A DNA stretch of 64,000 nucleotides from positions 1 through 64,000 of the forward strand of contig JAPFBL010000322.1 of NCBI GenBank assembly GCA_026182355.1. The letters are read 5' to 3'. Every line of letters begins with the position of its first letter. Within the stretch, counting starts at the first letter, position 1. This document shows, piece by piece, positions 1 to 12,000 of the stretch. The notes beneath the pieces were generated by a model. It did no database searches. It was not told where the DNA came from and saw nothing but the letters and a program-made list of their open reading frames with translations. Both the position numbers and the translations under genes were made by a program. The DNA is from Hermatobates lingyangjiaoensis. Taxonomy: Eukaryota > Arthropoda > Insecta > Hemiptera > Hermatobatidae.

Positions 1-1790
1 TTCTTATATTTTTTTAATCAATTTGTAAAAAGTATATTAAATTTGCAAAATCATTGAAATGAGGTTGTAACTAGTCAACTTTGTTGCATTTTTCAACCTT
101 TTTTTCGTGTGTGTTTAAAGTGCAAAATGATTGAAAACATGTAGAAACTAGTCAACTTTGTTACATTTTTTCAACTTTTTGTAAAAAATGTACTAAAAGT
201 GGAAATCGACTGAATAGAGATAGTAACTAGTCAACTTTGTTACATTTTTCAACTTTTGTTACGAGTGTGTTTAATGTGCAAAATGATTGTAAACATGTAG
301 AAACTCGTCAACTTTGTTACATTTTTCAACTTTTTTTGCGAGTGTGTTTAAATATCAAATTGATAGAAAACAGGTAGATACTATTCAACTTTCTTATATT
401 TTTTTAATCAATTTGTAAAAAGTATATTAAATTTGCAAAATCATTGAAATGAGGTTGTAACTAGCCAACTTTGTTGCATTTTTCAACCTTTTTTCGTGTG
501 TGTTTAAAGTGCAAAATGATTGAAAACAGGTAGAAGCTAGTCAACTTTGTACATTTTTTCATCTTTTTGTAAAAACTGTACTAAAGGTGCAAATCGATTG
601 AAAAGAGATTTTAACTAGTCAACATTGTTATATTTTTCAACATTTTACGAGTGTGTTTAAAGTGCAAAATGATTGAAAACATGTAGAAACTAGTCAATTT
701 TGTTACATTTTTTTGACTTTTTGTAAAAAGTGTACGAAAATTGGAAATCGACTGAAATGAGATAGTAACTAGTCAACTTTGTTACATTTTTCAACTTTTC
801 TTACGAGTGTGTATAAAGTGCAAAATGATTGAAAACATGTAGAAACTAGTCAACTTTGTTACATTTTTCAACTTTTTTTACGAATGTGTTTAAAGTGCAA
901 AGTGATTGAAAATAGGTAGAAGCTTGTCAACTTTCTTATATTTTTTCATCATTTTTTAAAAAGTATACAAAAATTGTAAAATCATTAAAAAGACGTTGTA
1001 ACTAGTCAACTTTGTTGCATTATTCAACATTTTTTACGAGTGTGTTTAAAGTGTAAAATGATAGAAAACTGGTAGAAACTAGTAAACTTTCTTATATTTT
1101 TTCATCTTTTTGTAAAAAGTATACTAAAATTGCAAAAACATTGATAAGAGGTTGTAATTAGTCAACTTTGTTGCATTTTTCAACCTTTTTTTCGTGTGTG
1201 TTTTTAATGTGCAAAATGATTGAAAACATGTAGCAACTAGTCAACTGTGTTACATTTTTTCAACTTTTTGTAAAAAGTGTACAAAAAGTGGAAATCGACT
1301 GAAATGAGATAGTAACTAGTCAACTTTGTTACATTTTTCAACTTTTTTTACGAGTGTGTTTAATGTGCAAAATGATTGAAAACATGTAGAAGCTATTCAA
1401 CTTTTTGTAAAAACTGTACTAAAGGTGCAAATCGATTGAAAAGAGATTGTAACTAGTCAACATTGTTATATTTTTCAATTTTTTACGAGTGTGTTTAAAG
1501 TGCAAAATGATTGAAAATAGTTAGAAATTTGTCAACTTTCTTATACTTTTCCATCTTTTTGTAAAAAGTATACTAAAATTGCAAAATCATTGAAAATTGG
1601 TTGTAACTAGTCAACTTTGTTGCATTTCCAACCTTTTTTTCGTGTGTGTTTAATGTGCAAAATGATTGAAAACATGTAGAAACTAGTCAACTTTGTTACA
1701 TTTTTTCAACTTTTTGGAAAAAATGTACTAAATGTGGTAATCGACTGAAAAGAGATAGTAACTAGTCAACTTTGTTCAAACAAATACAGT
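1..1790. repeat. AT-rich satellite array, about 78-bp monomers
   Basis: About 23 diverged monomers of 76-80 bp, each beginning near TCAACTTTGTTACATTT and ending near GAAACTAG. At least three monomer types alternate (marked by ACGAGTGTGTTTAA, GGAAATCGACTGAA and CTTCTTATATTTTTT). The block at 1-190 returns almost unchanged at 392-580, so part of the array has a higher-order period of about 391 bp (five monomers). The array runs off the left edge and ends near 1790. Confidence 0.9.
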
Positions 1791-1794
1791 TTGC

Positions 1795-2770
1795 GATTCT
1801 CATGGGAGTTCTGTGAAAATAAAAAAAAATATACAATTCGTAAATTTACTCTATTATTGTACATTTTTGGAATATTTGAACATTAATACTAAGAAAATGA
1901 ACAATTTTATCCAATTCAGGAAACTTATCGTATTCAACTTGTCATTTTGACTCTTCTAATACGACTACAATAAAAATGAAAAAAGTAACAATTTCAGCAC
2001 ACCTAACATATTACTGTTTATACTTTGACTACTCCAGCACACATAGTACGAGAATGGAATTATTTATCAAGTTAAGCGATCGTACCGTACCGTCTTTCTA
2101 TTAACACTAACTATTCTCTCACGAATTCCATGAAAATAAAAAAAAAATCAATTTTTGCATATACGAGTATTCTGTATCGTATTCTGTATTACTCTTCACT
2201 TTTTCACTATTCCAGTACAAATACTATGAAAATGGAAAATTTATGAAATTCTTCAAACCTATTGTATTACTGAACAGGTTTTTACTTATCAGACGAATGC
2301 TACCAAAATGGAACAATTTATCAAATTAACCAAAACTTTCCATATTAGTCATCACTTTTGACTATACTCAAGCGACTTCTGTGAAAATAAAAAAAATATA
2401 AAATTTCGAAAATTTACTGCATTACTCTTTACTTTTCGACTATTTTCTCTCAAATGTTATGAAAACGAAGAATTTTATCAAATTTAGCAAACTTATGATA
2501 TTCGTCTAGTCGTTTGGACTATTTCTAAAATGAGCACTATGAATATGAAAAAAATTAACAAATTTAGTGCACTTACCATAGTATTGTTCAGGTTTTGACT
2601 TCTCTAATACGAATGCTATGAAAAGGGATAAATTTGTGAAATAAAGCTAACTAACCATATCAGTTATCTCCATTTGACTATTCTCAAACAAATTGTATGA
2701 AAATAATAACATTTTGCAAATTTACTGTATTACTCTTTACTTTTATTCTATTCTCACTATTTTGACCAGT
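1795..2770. repeat. Degenerate tandem repeat, about 85-95 bp units
   Basis: Heavily diverged units share the order GACTATTCT, a short gap, ATGAAAATG(A)AA, then AATTTATCAAATT and CTTACCATATTA. Spacing is irregular, so this is an old, decayed array. It directly follows the 78-bp satellite but does not share its monomer. Confidence 0.6.
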
Positions 2771-4079
2771 AGATCTGTCTATCGGTGCTAACTACATTCG
2801 CTTTTGTTATGTATCACTTACGATATCATTTCATAGTAAACAACGAAAAATTTATCCCAATTATGATAAGAAAAGAAATTCCTTTAAATATATTTATTTA
2901 GACAATTCAACATTTTACTGTGATATATTTCACATAGAAGGAAAAGAGGGTTACCTCAAAATCATTTGCAATCTCATTCATTTAGGCCCATTACTGTTCG
3001 AAAATTCTGAGAAAACAATATGGTATATCTCCAGCTTTCTGGAACAATGTAAGATATGTTTACAAACAGTAATAATAGTTGACGGGATATATTCTATATG
3101 TTAATTCTTTTAATTTTGTTAACTTATTTACGGTTGATACCATAATGGACGGTAGGATAGCATACTATAGTAGAAATCGATGGTAGGTAGCATCATACTA
3201 TAATAGCAATGGTCTATCTTTTTCTTACCTACAATGGTTTGTACCTTGGTATGCATGACAGTATCAGTTGGCAGAATTTTTTTTGGGACAGTACAATATT
3301 GAAAGATTCGTTAGCACTTTACTTCCCTGTTTGATGAGACAGTAAGATCAATCAATTTTACCCTGTAGTAAATCAATCGGGTAAACTGTTCGTCGGAAGT
3401 TCTCCCTTCTGGAAGTCGTAGTACAAAAGTCACTGTTGCTAAAATTTCACCATCATATAGTTCTCTATTGCTATGTTTTGTGGAAGAGAATTCACCGGCT
3501 ATGCCTCTACATCTAGAATATCAAGACTCATCTATAATATGCAGCCTTCAAGCTAAGGGTACTGCACCTTCATTCCTCCTGCAATGTTACTCACATACTC
3601 TATGATAAATAGCAAACCTGTTTACTTTTTGAGCCCTTTCACTGCAAAACTTTGGAAATGCTACTTTGGGCTACTCTTGTATATTTATTTGTGTATAAAT
3701 ATAATTTTAAACAGATTTAATAAAATAAGTGTAAATTAAAGAACAAAATGTTTACCTTGATTCCCTAATATAGAGTTCATAAAACTAAACAGTGCATTAT
3801 AACATGCAAAGTATTCTCTTTTTTTTTACTAAGATTTCATTAAAAATATTCCTTCCACAACGGATGATATCTATATTTTAGTTATGCCGGCTTCAGAATT
3901 TTAAATTGATCAGTTACTGAAAACCTCGTTTGTCTGATATTTCTTCAATTTTATCGATATAAAATATTTTATTATGATAATATAAAATAGCCAAATTCCC
4001 ATAACAAATATCATAACTAACAAAATATCATATCACAATTAAAAGAAACGGTCCAGCGGACTTTTTTAAATAAAATAAA
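2771..4079. other. Intergenic, no gene recognised
   Basis: AT-rich sequence with no ORF of convincing length and no recognisable domain in either strand. Lies downstream of the vigilin 3' end. Confidence 0.5.
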
Positions 4080-4221
4080 TTCAAAACGAGGGAAACACAC
4101 AGACATAACTCACATCGATATTTCGACCATCGTAGTCATCAGGAGGTGACCTCACCTCCTGATGACGACGATGGTCGAAATATCGATATGAGTTATGTCT
4201 GTGTCTTTCTGTGTGTTTCCT
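4080..4221. repeat. Near-perfect inverted repeat (PLE-type end, family B)
   Basis: Two arms of about 70 bp meet at 4150/4151 and are near-perfect reverse complements. Each arm carries CTGATGA, one base, a GAC/GTC stem-loop, then GAAATATCGATAT, the hammerhead-like layout seen in the other PLE ends. Related single or decayed copies lie near 37440-37560, 55920-56040 and 62000-62100. Confidence 0.8.
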
Positions 4222-4309
4222 TCGTTTTGAAAATATCATATCATATATATAAAAATATCATAACAAATATGATGACTGTAAAGTAGAGATGACAAATTTC
4301 CACTGTTTT

Positions 4310-4400
4310 TTGTTAGCTTATAGCCCTGAGGATGTCTTAAAATAAAGACGAAACTTTGGCAAAAAGGTGATTCCATGTATTAACCCTGACCAAACTCCAA
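4310..4400 (+). mobile_element. PLE-type 3' end fragment
   Basis: GCC, CTGAGGA, T, a GTCTT/AAGAC stem-loop, GAAA, then ACTTTGGC. The outer GCC/GGC can pair. The palindrome after GAAA is decayed (ACTT instead of ACGT). No coding sequence is attached. Confidence 0.5.
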
Positions 4401-4824
4401 GAAGAAGAAAAAGTTTGTATATATATTATGTATACTAAAACGATGTATGGATATAAAACTAAGGAATATTTGCTATAATATAAATAATTTATATAAAACA
4501 GATGACCGAGTTTGCTTGGTTGGTGGGGAATAAACTCCAAGATATACTATACCCACCCCTTTTATATATTGGGTCGAGCCTAAAAAAACCAGCCCTGAAT
4601 TGATTTTTTAGAGCCGATCTCACCCCTGCCTACCAGAATGAGTTCGAAATTCCTTAAAGCTTGCTATAGAATGAGGCTCATTTGGGGAGAATAGTGAACA
4701 ACAAAGCTCTCCCTTGAAAAGTGATGCAATGGTAGCTATTTGAATTGATATTTAATCACATATATTCAACAAATCCTATTCAATAAGAAAATAAATACAG
4801 GGTTTTGAAAAGAAACAACCATTT

Positions 4825-5878
4825 TTTTTAACAATTTCATATTTTATTCAGGTGTAATCTCTAGAAATCAAGTTTAAACACCTTCAAAGAATAAATATTG
4901 TCATTACCCCTACAACTGTATAGCAGGCAGACAATTTATACGTTTCCAGCAAAACAGTGCAAGACAAATTTCACTTTGATCACTATCGTCAATCAATCAA
5001 GGATACATTTACCTTCCATGATTAACGTGACTTTACTTTTTTTTTAAAAAAAAAATCATTTTCCATTACAATGCAATAAACATGTCTTATCACTTTTTTC
5101 AGTATTTTTATAAATAAAAAAAGTTACAACAAACTATAAATCATACACATTCAATAATAATGTCGATAAAAATATATATAAATCTATAAAAATACTTCTA
5201 GTACAATGTTTTTTTTTGTTTTTATATGGTATGTTCGTACATACAGGATATACGAATGGCATACTTTTAAATTTCACCCGATAATGTGAATGAAATTTTA
5301 AAATTTTTTTTTTTAAAAGGAGAAATAAGTTAATCAGTTGTTTTTAAACAATTATATAGAGTTTTAAACCAAAATAAGGAGTAAAATTAATTATTTTCAA
5401 TATAGTTTTGGATAAATGAATCTAAAAAAAAAGGAGAATAAAATAAGAAATTGAGCCAGTTTTGAGAACAAATCCTATAAATAGAATCGACAAGCAGTTG
5501 GACTAAGAGAAGAGGCCCGAGAGAAAGACACGCAGACGGCCAACTGTCTTACAGCCGCTGGGAGTGGCACTATGCCAGCCCACTACAACACACTACCGCA
5601 CGTGCAATCAACCTATTAAATTAAGCATTACAACTAAAAATCTTTTCACCAATGTTTATCAAAAAGAAAAAAAAAAGGAAGATTACAGCTTTTTTTTTTG
5701 TATAACACTAAAAATATATGTTTGTTAGTATAAAATGAAATTTAAAGACTGAATTTTTTAAATGGAGATTTGATAGAAAGAAGAAGTGGAGCCATGACTT
5801 AACATTCCCTGACACCACTATATAAAAAAGGCTACAGATTGAGGAGAGAATATGTGTGAAGACTATTAGAGAAGGGTG
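4825..5878 (-). other. Probable vigilin 3' UTR
   Basis: Sequence between the vigilin stop codon and the first good polyadenylation signal on the minus strand. It is AT-rich with homopolymer A/T runs and contains no obvious transposon. The exact 3' end needs transcript data. Confidence 0.55.
4843..4848 (-). terminator. Candidate polyadenylation signal AATAAA
   Basis: AATAAA on the minus strand, about 1.03 kb past the vigilin stop codon. I found no closer canonical hexamer in the intervening sequence. Cleavage would be expected near 4820-4830. Confidence 0.5.
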
Positions 5879-6085
5879 TTAACGACGAGGGCCCCAGGTC
5901 ACCTTAGATGTGAAATCGTGATTGGCGCCTTTGAAGGAGGGGAAGTCCTGGGTGGAAGCGACGTCAGGTGCAGCAGTGTCCCACGGAGCACCATCAACGA
6001 TGAAGCCTTCACCATTCGAGACTTCCGAACCTCGAGCCTCTTCGTGCTTCACTTGGTATCTTTCTTTATCGACAACATCGTCAAG
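5879..6085 (-). CDS. HDLBP: Vigilin exon 22 (terminal, residues 1156-1223)
   Basis: Acceptor TTTCAG directly precedes CTT (Leu). Encodes LDDVVDKERYQV, an acidic linker, FIVDGAPWD, DFPSF and the C-terminal WGPRR followed by TAA. These match the conserved vigilin tail (DAPW, EFPSF, PWGPKR in human). A plus-strand open frame at 5876-6100 is only its antisense shadow. Confidence 0.95.
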   Translation of the reverse strand, partial: LDDVVDKERYQVKHEEARGSEVSNGEGFIVDGAPWDTAAPDVASTQDFPSFKGANHDFTSKVTWGPRR

Positions 6086-9000
6086 CTGAAATCAACATAA
6101 TTACATCATGAATGTTGTTTTTATTTTTTATTCATGACCTCAGGAGTATTCATTTAATATCCATACTCCATAAATAGTCTCAGGAGTATTATTTAAATAT
6201 GCATACTCCATGTATAGTCTCAGGAGTATTCTTAAATACCCATGCTCCATGCACCATGCATGGTCTCAAGAGTATTCCTTAAATATCCATAATCCATGCA
6301 TAGTCTCAGGAGTATTCATTTAATATCCATACTCCATAAATAGTCTCAGGAGTATTATTTAAATATCCATACTCCATGTATAGTCTCAGGAGAATTCTTA
6401 AATACCCATGCTCCATGCACCATGCATGGTCTCAATAGTATTCCTTAAATATCCATAATCCATGCATAGTCTTAGGAGTATTCTTTAAATATCCATACTC
6501 CATGTATAGTCTCAGGAGTATCCTTAAATACCCATACTCCATGCACCATGCATGGTCTCAGGAGTATTCTTTAAATATCCATAATCCATGCATGGAATCA
6601 CGAGTATTCTTTTAATATCCATAATCCATGCATAGTCTCAGGAGTATTCTTTTAATATCCATACTCCATGCATAGACTCAGAAGTATTCTTTAAATATCG
6701 ATAATCCATGCATGGCCTCAGGAGTATTCTTTAAATATCCATAATCCATGCATGGAATCACGAGTATTCTTTTAATATCCATAATCCATGCATAGTCTCA
6801 GGAGTATTCTTTTAATATCCATACTCCATGCATAGACTCAGAAGTATTCTTTAAATATCCATAATCCATGCATGGCCTCAGGAGTATTCTTTAAATATCC
6901 ATAATCCATGCATGGTATCAGGAGTATTGTTAAATATCCATACTCCATGCACCATGCATGGTCTCAGGAGTATTCTTTAAATATCCATAATCCATGCATA
7001 GTCTCAGGAGTATTCTTTTAATATCCATACTCCATTCATAATCTCAGGAGAATTCTTTAAATATCCATACTCCATGCTCCATGCATGGTCTCAGAAGTAT
7101 TCTTTAAATATCTATAATCCATGCATAGTCTCAGGAGTATTCTTTAAATAACCATACTCCATGCATAGTCTCAGGAGTACTCTTTAAATATCCATAGTCT
7201 AGTAAACTTAAGAATTCATAACTTGTTATAGTGTGCTGTTTACTCATATTGGGGGATTCAAGAATTACGTCCCCACACAAAAACTGTTTTTGTTTTTTTT
7301 TTTGTGTGGAGACGTAATTCTCGAAATCCCCTAATATAAACTTAAGAATTACTTAATAATGTTAAGCAAGACAAAATTTAAGACTCTCTCGCAGAATTAA
7401 TCTGGTAATCTGTCTCATCTAGCGGAAATGGGAACCAAATAACAAACAAAACAACCTTCCTGTACCATGAAATAGCATTGAATGTGAAAGGTCGGTAAGT
7501 TTGGGCGTTTGACGTTTGAGCGTGTTTTCCAGGTATAGTTTGAAAGTATATGTTTCGGACTTTGTTAATTGCAATATTAAAGATGAAGAAAAATCAAAAC
7601 AATATTTTATAACAAATTTATTATAAAAAAACACTTTGTTTATTTACATCGTCCACAGATATGCATCATCATATTTTCAACTGTTCAAGAGTATCTTTTG
7701 TCATTTGGCACTAATGGGCATAAACAACCCATTATTTGTCATAATAGGTTGTTTATGAATTAGGAGTCCTAAATTTAGCCTACCTAACTTTCCTCTTAGG
7801 GGATCATTAACGATTACCTGATATAGTACTATCTCAGAGATAACATGAATAAAAGTTACCATCTCACTCATAAAAAAACCATAGTGGCAACAGAATCTGA
7901 CCTCGAATTTTCAATCCAACTAAACAGTAGTCGTGTTTTCCAGATATAGTTTGAAAGTATATGTTTCGGACTTTGTTAAACTTTGAATACAGCTACCCAG
8001 CATAAATAATACTGATATAGGAATCAATTTCTTAAATATATATATAAAAAAAGGGAATCCTTTTGATCTACAAAAAAACTAGAGGACTATTCATTACTCC
8101 AAAAAACGATGGTTGTATATTAATAATTTCATTCGATGTGAAAGCAAAAATTCTTCAATTAACCTGATAAATCGTTTAAAACACAGAAATGTTTCATAAA
8201 TTCAAATTTAGTAATGTAGAATCATTGTGACTTATAGTGTATACGAACATGCATTCGTTTATGGACGGACATTAATAACAGGGTAAAAATGAAGAGAAGT
8301 TTAAGCTAAAGAAGTCATAAGGATATCTTTCTATGAAGCATTTTATATTTTTCAGTCAATTTATAAATTGAGAATGTATGTTAACGATTTTAATGAAACT
8401 TCGAAATTCCATCAGTCTACTTGTTATAAATTTAAAAGTAATAGATGTTCCAGTCATAGATTGAGATTGTATGTTACCGACTTTGATGAAATTTCGAAAT
8501 TCAATCAGTCTACTTGTTATAAATTTAAAAGTAATAGATGTTCCAGTCATAGATTGAGATTGTATGTTACCGACTTTGATGAAACTTCGAAATTCAATCA
8601 CTCTACTTGTTATAAATTTAAAAGTAAGGTAGAGAGTGAAATTGGTCGTCGTCCATTACATTAGGAGGCAGTGAATACGGTGCTGCCTCATCCTGTATAA
8701 TCCTTAATGTCAAGTACTTTTCACTTTTGAGGTGCTGCCTAATCCTGTATAATCCTGAATGTCAAATACTTCTCACTTTTGAGGTGCTGCCTCATCCTGT
8801 ATAATCCTGAATGTCAAGTACTTTTCACTTTTGAGGTGCTGTATAATCCTGAATGTCAAGTACTTTTCGCTTTTGATTAAACTAGATAATAATAGAGAAA
8901 CACTTTAGTCCCAACCAAAACATTTATCTCAAGTTGTTTGACAGCAGGCTCTCTACTTTACTTCATACGTGTGTACCATAAGAAATATTTATAGACATCT

Positions 9001-12000
9001 GACACTTCTGAAGTTCGGAAAGTCAGCACTGACAATGGAACCAGCAATTGGTCAGGTAGGGTTTACAATCGGAATGACTGTAAAACAAGGAGTTGGCTTA
9101 AGACAGGGCTTTCAAAACTATGGCCCGCCACATAATTTCATCCGGCCCGCCAAAACAAATCCCTGTGTGGTGACCTTGAAAACATTAATTACCGTAGGAT
9201 AGGCATCCCTGAGTTATTCAAACCTGGGGCTGCTGACTGGTGGCGCTAAGCCCGAGTCAGTTTCCCTCTCTCGCGATAGTGTGACGCATAGATACTAGAT
9301 CTAGTAAGTATATGCTGTTCATTACAACCAATCAGTTGTGTACAACTGTATAGTGAGCACAGTCTGCATTCTCAACAAGCTGATATTGTCAAGATACGAC
9401 TCAAGTAAATGTTATAAGTATGTACCCAACTTACAGCAGTCTATTTTTCACCATAGTTTGACATTATCTCCTTGGAACAAAAATGAAGTATCAGAAGTTA
9501 AATTTAAAACTTTAATCAAAATATTTGATCTCCAGGCAGAAGACAGACTCAAACATAAGTATAGAGAAGGAAATCTGACTGAGTTTTATAAATGCCTGCA
9601 GCAAGATCAGTTTCCAAATTTGATAAAGTTTGCTTGTAATTTTCTGTCCATTTTTAGTACAACATATTTGTGTGAACAAACATTTTCGAAAACGAAATAT
9701 GTGATATCTAATTATCGAGCAAATTTGTCTGTCAATCATTTGAAATAATTTCTTACAATTGGCTCATATAATCTGGAAACTGATTTTAATGCAATTTTGA
9801 AATCAAAACGACAGTATCATTCGTCACATTAATTTGGTTGCATAAAACTAAAGGCAGGAATCTGAAAAGTTTACCCTGATTTTTTCCAACAAGATGTTTT
9901 AATTTTACCAAGTTTATACTCAAATATTTGAGGGAATTAAATTGCTGGCACTGATTTTTTTTTTTCGGCCCGCATAAATCTGGAAAGTAACTAATGCAGC
10001 TCTCTCATTGAAAAGTTTGGAGACCCCTGGTTTAGAATAAATTAAATTGTTATAAGATTATTATTTTTGTGATGTAGGGTCGTGGAAGCTCGCCTCCGCG
10101 TGGTCCACCTCGGGCGTATCTCGGAGGTTTTGTTTGCCTCTATCCTAGGCTAGAGCTTGTAGCTCCCGAGATGCTGCAAAAGAGCTTTCACGTAAAAAAG
10201 GCATCAGTCTGTTTTGTTGTTGTTTTCATTAATATGGCTGAATAAGCTGGGAGCGCTAAATAATACCAAAACAGGTTTAGGATAAATTAAAACAAAAATA
10301 TTCAAGTCAAACTGACATATTCCTCCTCGAGACCCTTTAATTCGTCCCTGCAGTCCAAGACGTTCTCCTCTTCTCCACTGATAGTAACAAGGTTTGGATT
10401 CTCATTGTTGGTACCGCGAGGGAACTTGATCTCAACACAATACTTGTCCATAATCTTCTTAATAGTCTTGCCTTTGGCTCCGATAAGACGAGCGTGTACT
10501 CTCGAGTCAATGTTCACATCGACCTTGCTTCTGTTGTTCTGAAATTAGAATATTATAAACATTAACTCATACTTAGAAATTATAGACTGAATTCTTTATA
10601 CCAGAGGTGCTCAATACAGTTGAACACCAAGGTATTATTGGTAGATCACATGACATTAACAAAAATAACACCAGCCTAAGATTTTGCTTCTTATATCCAA
10701 CTATCTACTTTCAGATTAACTCTCAACTAACCAATTCATCGACGATGGCACCAATGTCTGCTTTGGCCAAATTCACCTTCTCTTCGTACCCTATAATAGT
10801 GATTATATCTTCTTCAGGGTCTCCTCTTCTTGGGATATTAATCTGTACTCCGTGATCCTCTTTTATTTTGCTAACAACGCTTCCTCTCTTTCCAATTATC
10901 TTGGGATGATATTCCGGATCCACCTTGATCTAAAAAAAAACACATTTAATTAATTATACCTTATGCATTCATGGAAGAGATTAAACTACTGTTACTAAAT
11001 GAATAGTGAAAACATTTATTATGATACTATAGTATAGTTCGGAGTGATAAGTTACTAGCTGAGGGAGGGGAAGAGAAGTTCATTGACTCGACAAGTGTTT
11101 CTCGACCTGAGGGTCACAGACCACTGGCTTTTAGCGCTAACAGGTATCGAACGAGCAATCCAATGTACCTTGACCTCGACTCTCGGTCATTAGCCTCTTC
11201 TCTTCACAACATGCTTTCTAGTAAAGGAGAGAACACAATCCTGTCATATATGCGGCCAAGTAATCATATAGAGTCGTTGCTATGAAAGGCACCACGCTGA
11301 CTACTAAGAATAGGTTCAACGGTATTGGCTTAAACATGAAGCGCATATAGCTAGTCCAGGACTTCCCGTTACTTGACTGGATTCGGTATAGCTCAATTCT
11401 AGATTTTATGGACGCCTCGGTGTTAGATTTATATTCTGAAATACTGGCGTAGTGTCGAAGCCTAATAAAGCACCTTATACGTCTTTTAATACTCCTCGAA
11501 ACCCACTGCACGACAGTCAAGATTTTTGTAGGCTTTCACTTTACGACGACAAGTCCTCAGTAAGACCCCAAAAGCGACTATTTCACTGTAAGCTAAGTGG
11601 TGTTTCCCTAGATAACTGTTAGTGGACTAGTCTCGAGTTTATAGACGGAGTTATATGCTTTACTTGTGAAATTCTTCTTTACTATTTCACTGTAAGCTAA
11701 GTGGTGTTTCCCTAGATAACTGTCAGAGGACTAGTCTCGAGTTTATAGACGGAGTTATATGCTTTACTTGTGAAATTCTTCTTTACTATTTCACTGTAAG
11801 CTAAGTGGTGTTTCCCTAGATAACTGTCAGAGGACTAGTCTCGAGTTTGTAGACGGAGTTTTATGCTTTACTTGTGAAATTCTTCTTTAATATTTCACTG
11901 TAAGCTAAGTGGTGTTTCCCTAGATAACTGTCAGAGGACTAGTCTCGAGTTTATAGACGGAGTTTTATGCTTTACTTGTGAAATTCTTCTTTACTATTTC

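Noticed and set aside
2771..4079. A second gene downstream of vigilin
   Set aside because: No frame over 60 codons with recognisable content and no plausible chained exons on either strand.
5876..6100. Plus-strand 74-codon open frame
   Set aside because: It is the antisense of vigilin exon 22, whose tail motifs and splice acceptor are clear on the minus strand.
6130..7200. CRISPR-like array
   Set aside because: Eukaryotic context, no unique spacers; the whole unit repeats, so it is a minisatellite.
8356..8664. Repeat-protein ORFs on both strands
   Set aside because: The 93-bp tandem unit is divisible by three and lacks stops by chance on both strands; no start context, no splice support.
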